Part shown: positions 62,365 to 64,000 of the stretch, piece by piece
Layout: every line of letters begins with the position of its first letter
Numbering within the stretch: the stretch's first letter is position 1
NCBI RefSeq assembly: GCF_000975155.1
Contig: NZ_BBRG01000001.1
Location: forward strand, 1,719,647 to 1,783,646
Length of the DNA stretch: 64,000 bases
Direction of reading: 5' to 3'
Source: Demequina globuliformis
GTDB lineage: Bacteria; Actinomycetota; Actinomycetes; Actinomycetales; Demequinaceae
The notes under the pieces: model-generated
The model's input: only the letters and a program-made list of their open reading frames with translations
What the model was told of the DNA's origin: nothing
The model's database searches: none
Position numbers and translations under genes: made by a program

Positions 62365-64000
62365 ATGAATCTTTTGACACCACCTGCCCGCGCCATCGCA
62401 GCCGCCTGTGCTGCGGGAGCCTTGCTCGTAGGCGCTACTACAACGACAGCAGTTGCTGCAGGCCCACCCCACAGCCCGCGCGATGCCACGCCCGAACTCG
62501 AGGCTCTCGACCGAGGCCTCGTGGTGGTCGACACGACCGAGGGCATCTTCATGAGTTGGAGGCTGCTCGCGACAGAAGCTGGCCCTGCCACGGATACCGG
62601 CGTGGGCGGGCCGTCCTTCGCCGTGTTTCGGGATGGCGAGCGCATTGCGACGGTCGAGGACTCGACCAACTTTGTCGACCGCGAAGGCGATGCGACAGCC
62701 GTGTACACGGTCGCTCCTGCGTGGCACGACGTCGTCGGCGATCACAGCGCCGGGGTCTCGGCCTGGGAGGACGGCTACCTCGACGTCCCTCTGACCAAGC
62801 CAGCTGGAGGCGTCACCCCTCCCAGCACGACGTTCCCCGATGGCGACACCTTCACCTACAGCGCGAACGATGCGTCAGTCGGCGATGTGGACGGCGACGG
62901 TGAACTCGAACTCGTCGTCAAGTGGGACCCTTCAAATTCCAAGGACGTATCCCAGAAGGGGTACACGGGCACCGTGTATGTGGACACATACGAACTCGAC
63001 GGCACGCTCTTGAACCGGCTTGATCTGGGTGTCAACATCCGCGCCGGCGCCCATTACACGCAGTTCATGACATATGACTTTGACGGAGACGGTCGAGCGG
63101 AGACCATGCTCAAGACTGCTCCGGGAACGAAGTCGATCAGGTATGACGACGCTGGCAATGTGATTGCCGAGGAGTATGTCACCATGCCGCGCGAAGACAT
63201 CCGGGCCGGATTCTCGCATGCTGACGACTACCGCATGAGCGCTGCGGACTACCGGGACCACCTCATTGAGGTGTTCCTCGACTGGCATCAGCATCCGGAA
63301 GTGGTCGCAGGCAACTGGCCCGCGACGCTTGAGGAAGCGTGGGACATTCCCGTCGAGCACGAGTACCCCCTCAACAAAGAGTCCGCTACGGATCTCGCCG
63401 ACTTCTTCATCAATACCTGGGCGCCAGGGCGCAGCGGACGAAACGACCTCACCACCTTCGACGGATTCGTGGTCACAGGTCCCGAGTACCTGACAGTGTT
63501 CGACGGTGAGACGGGCGCGGAGCTCGATACCGTGAGGTACGAACCTGGCCGCGGAGACGATGGCCTGCTGTGGGGCGACTACGCCTATTCGCGCATTGAG
63601 CCTGGCAACCGAGTCGACCGGTTTCTCGCCGGCGTCGCCTACCTCGACGGTCAGCGGCCGTCGGCGATCTTTGCTCGCGGGTATTACACGCGAGCCGCGA
63701 TCGCAGCATACGACTGGAACGGCAAGAACCTGGATCAGCGCTGGTTCGTCGACAGCGGCCACGTACCGTTGAGCAATCCTTTCAACGACAGCCCGCACGG
63801 GCGCGAAGGAACCGACCCGGAGTTCGCCACGTTGACGACGCAGGGCTTCCACTCGCTGAGTTCTGCTGATGTGGACGGCGACGGCAAGCACGAGATCGTC
63901 TACGGCGCCGCGACCATCGACGACGATGGCAGTCTGCTGTACAGCTCGTACGGCACACTCCCGGCGGGCAGTGGTGACCCGGGCGCTCAGGCGAAACTCG
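62365..64000 (+). CDS. Rhamnogalacturonan lyase, family PL11, 3' end outside window
   Basis: The first 545 residues of a secreted enzyme from ATG with AAAAGGA upstream; the frame remains open to the end of the window. Signal peptide ~1-33 (ending TAVAAG). The N-terminal Fn3-like domain contains LDRGLVVVDTTEGIFMSWRLLATE. The PL11 eight-bladed propeller follows with Ca2+-binding DxDxDGxxE repeats (GDVDGDGELELVVKWDPSN, FDGDGRAET, DVDGDGKHEIVYG) and RVDRFLAGVAYLDGQRPSAIFARGYYTR. It cleaves the rhamnose-galacturonate backbone of rhamnogalacturonan I outside the cell (YesW/YesX-like). Two LacI-type sites lie upstream. Confidence 0.92.
   Translation, partial: MNLLTPPARAIAAACAAGALLVGATTTTAVAAGPPHSPRDATPELEALDRGLVVVDTTEGIFMSWRLLATEAGPATDTGVGGPSFAVFRDGERIATVEDSTNFVDREGDATAVYTVAPAWHDVVGDHSAGVSAWEDGYLDVPLTKPAGGVTPPSTTFPDGDTFTYSANDASVGDVDGDGELELVVKWDPSNSKDVSQKGYTGTVYVDTYELDGTLLNRLDLGVNIRAGAHYTQFMTYDFDGDGRAETMLKTAPGTKSIRYDDAGNVIAEEYVTMPREDIRAGFSHADDYRMSAADYRDHLIEVFLDWHQHPEVVAGNWPATLEEAWDIPVEHEYPLNKESATDLADFFINTWAPGRSGRNDLTTFDGFVVTGPEYLTVFDGETGAELDTVRYEPGRGDDGLLWGDYAYSRIEPGNRVDRFLAGVAYLDGQRPSAIFARGYYTRAAIAAYDWNGKNLDQRWFVDSGHVPLSNPFNDSPHGREGTDPEFATLTTQGFHSLSSADVDGDGKHEIVYGAATIDDDGSLLYSSYGTLPAGSGDPGAQAKL

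Noticed and set aside
1-64000. CRISPR array, insertion sequence, toxin-antitoxin or prophage
   Set aside because: No regularly spaced repeats, transposase motifs, paired small toxin/antitoxin genes or phage structural genes were seen on either strand.

Overview
The window is one continuous stretch of high-GC actinobacterial chromosome. The organism is probably in the order Micrococcales (Demequina- or Cellulomonas-like). Pointers are mtrA-mtrB-lpqB, the sigH/rsrA pair with its GGAAT-N18-GTT promoter, the tiny ribosomal protein bL37, the fused Kgd-type 2-oxoglutarate enzyme, an Rv3235-type gene beside secA, and the glycosyltransferase-DUF5719-DUF3499-manB block. No insertion sequence, prophage, CRISPR array or rRNA was seen. 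The only RNA gene found is a tRNA-Arg(CCG). All assignments come from reading the sequence and recalling families; no searches were run.

Layout. 1-6.8 kb: envelope glycosyltransferase tail, DUF5719, a degenerate zincin-like protein, DUF3499, phosphomannomutase, a CDF cation transporter and ahcY. 6.9-14.3 kb: RDD protein, SpoIIM-like protein, and a minus-strand operon of a membrane protein, DUF4129, DUF4350, MoxR and DUF58. 14.4-23.1 kb: mtrA-mtrB-lpqB, comF, hpf, secA. 23.1-28.5 kb: Rv3235-like, LysM, a small HTH protein, a SAF/CpaE-like pair, DUF6912, hisN. 28.7-32.4 kb: a large secreted PL9 pectate lyase. 32.5-37.7 kb: rsgA, aroA, a DoxX-like protein, sigH-rsrA, bL37, pilT. 38.1-47 kb: SGNH-like protein, kgd, an ABC-2 exporter, two CNNM/CorC-type proteins. 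47-52.9 kb: M15 peptidase, rhamnulose-1-phosphate aldolase, alanine dehydrogenase, patatin, aldo/keto reductase, tRNA. 52.9-64 kb: a carbohydrate locus with an AEC transporter, a Gfo/Idh/MocA oxidoreductase, a LacI regulator fused to a DUF6807 domain, an ABC sugar importer, an MFS efflux pump and a PL11 rhamnogalacturonan lyase cut by the window end.

The most interesting theme is a scattered pectin/rhamnogalacturonan programme. The PL9 lyase (28.7 kb), the ABC importer (57.4 kb) and the PL11 lyase (62.4 kb) each have GAAA-N3/4-TTTC-type LacI operators upstream. The rhamnulose-1-phosphate aldolase (48 kb) has a perfect TTGAATCGATTCAA palindrome, and a one-base-shorter relative of it lies upstream of PL11. 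The likely master regulator is the LacI protein at 55.2-57.2 kb. It carries a C-terminal DUF6807 (PmoA-like) domain of about 300 residues and shares an operon with an oxidoreductase. This regulator-plus-possible-enzyme fusion is the best candidate for an undescribed system.

Other points of note: a sigH promoter placed so that a leaderless, N-terminally extended sigma factor could be made; three copies of a ~70-bp interspersed repeat with a 20-bp palindromic core; an 8-3-8 direct repeat like an MtrA site upstream of the M15 peptidase; and several conserved proteins whose expected catalytic residues are missing.
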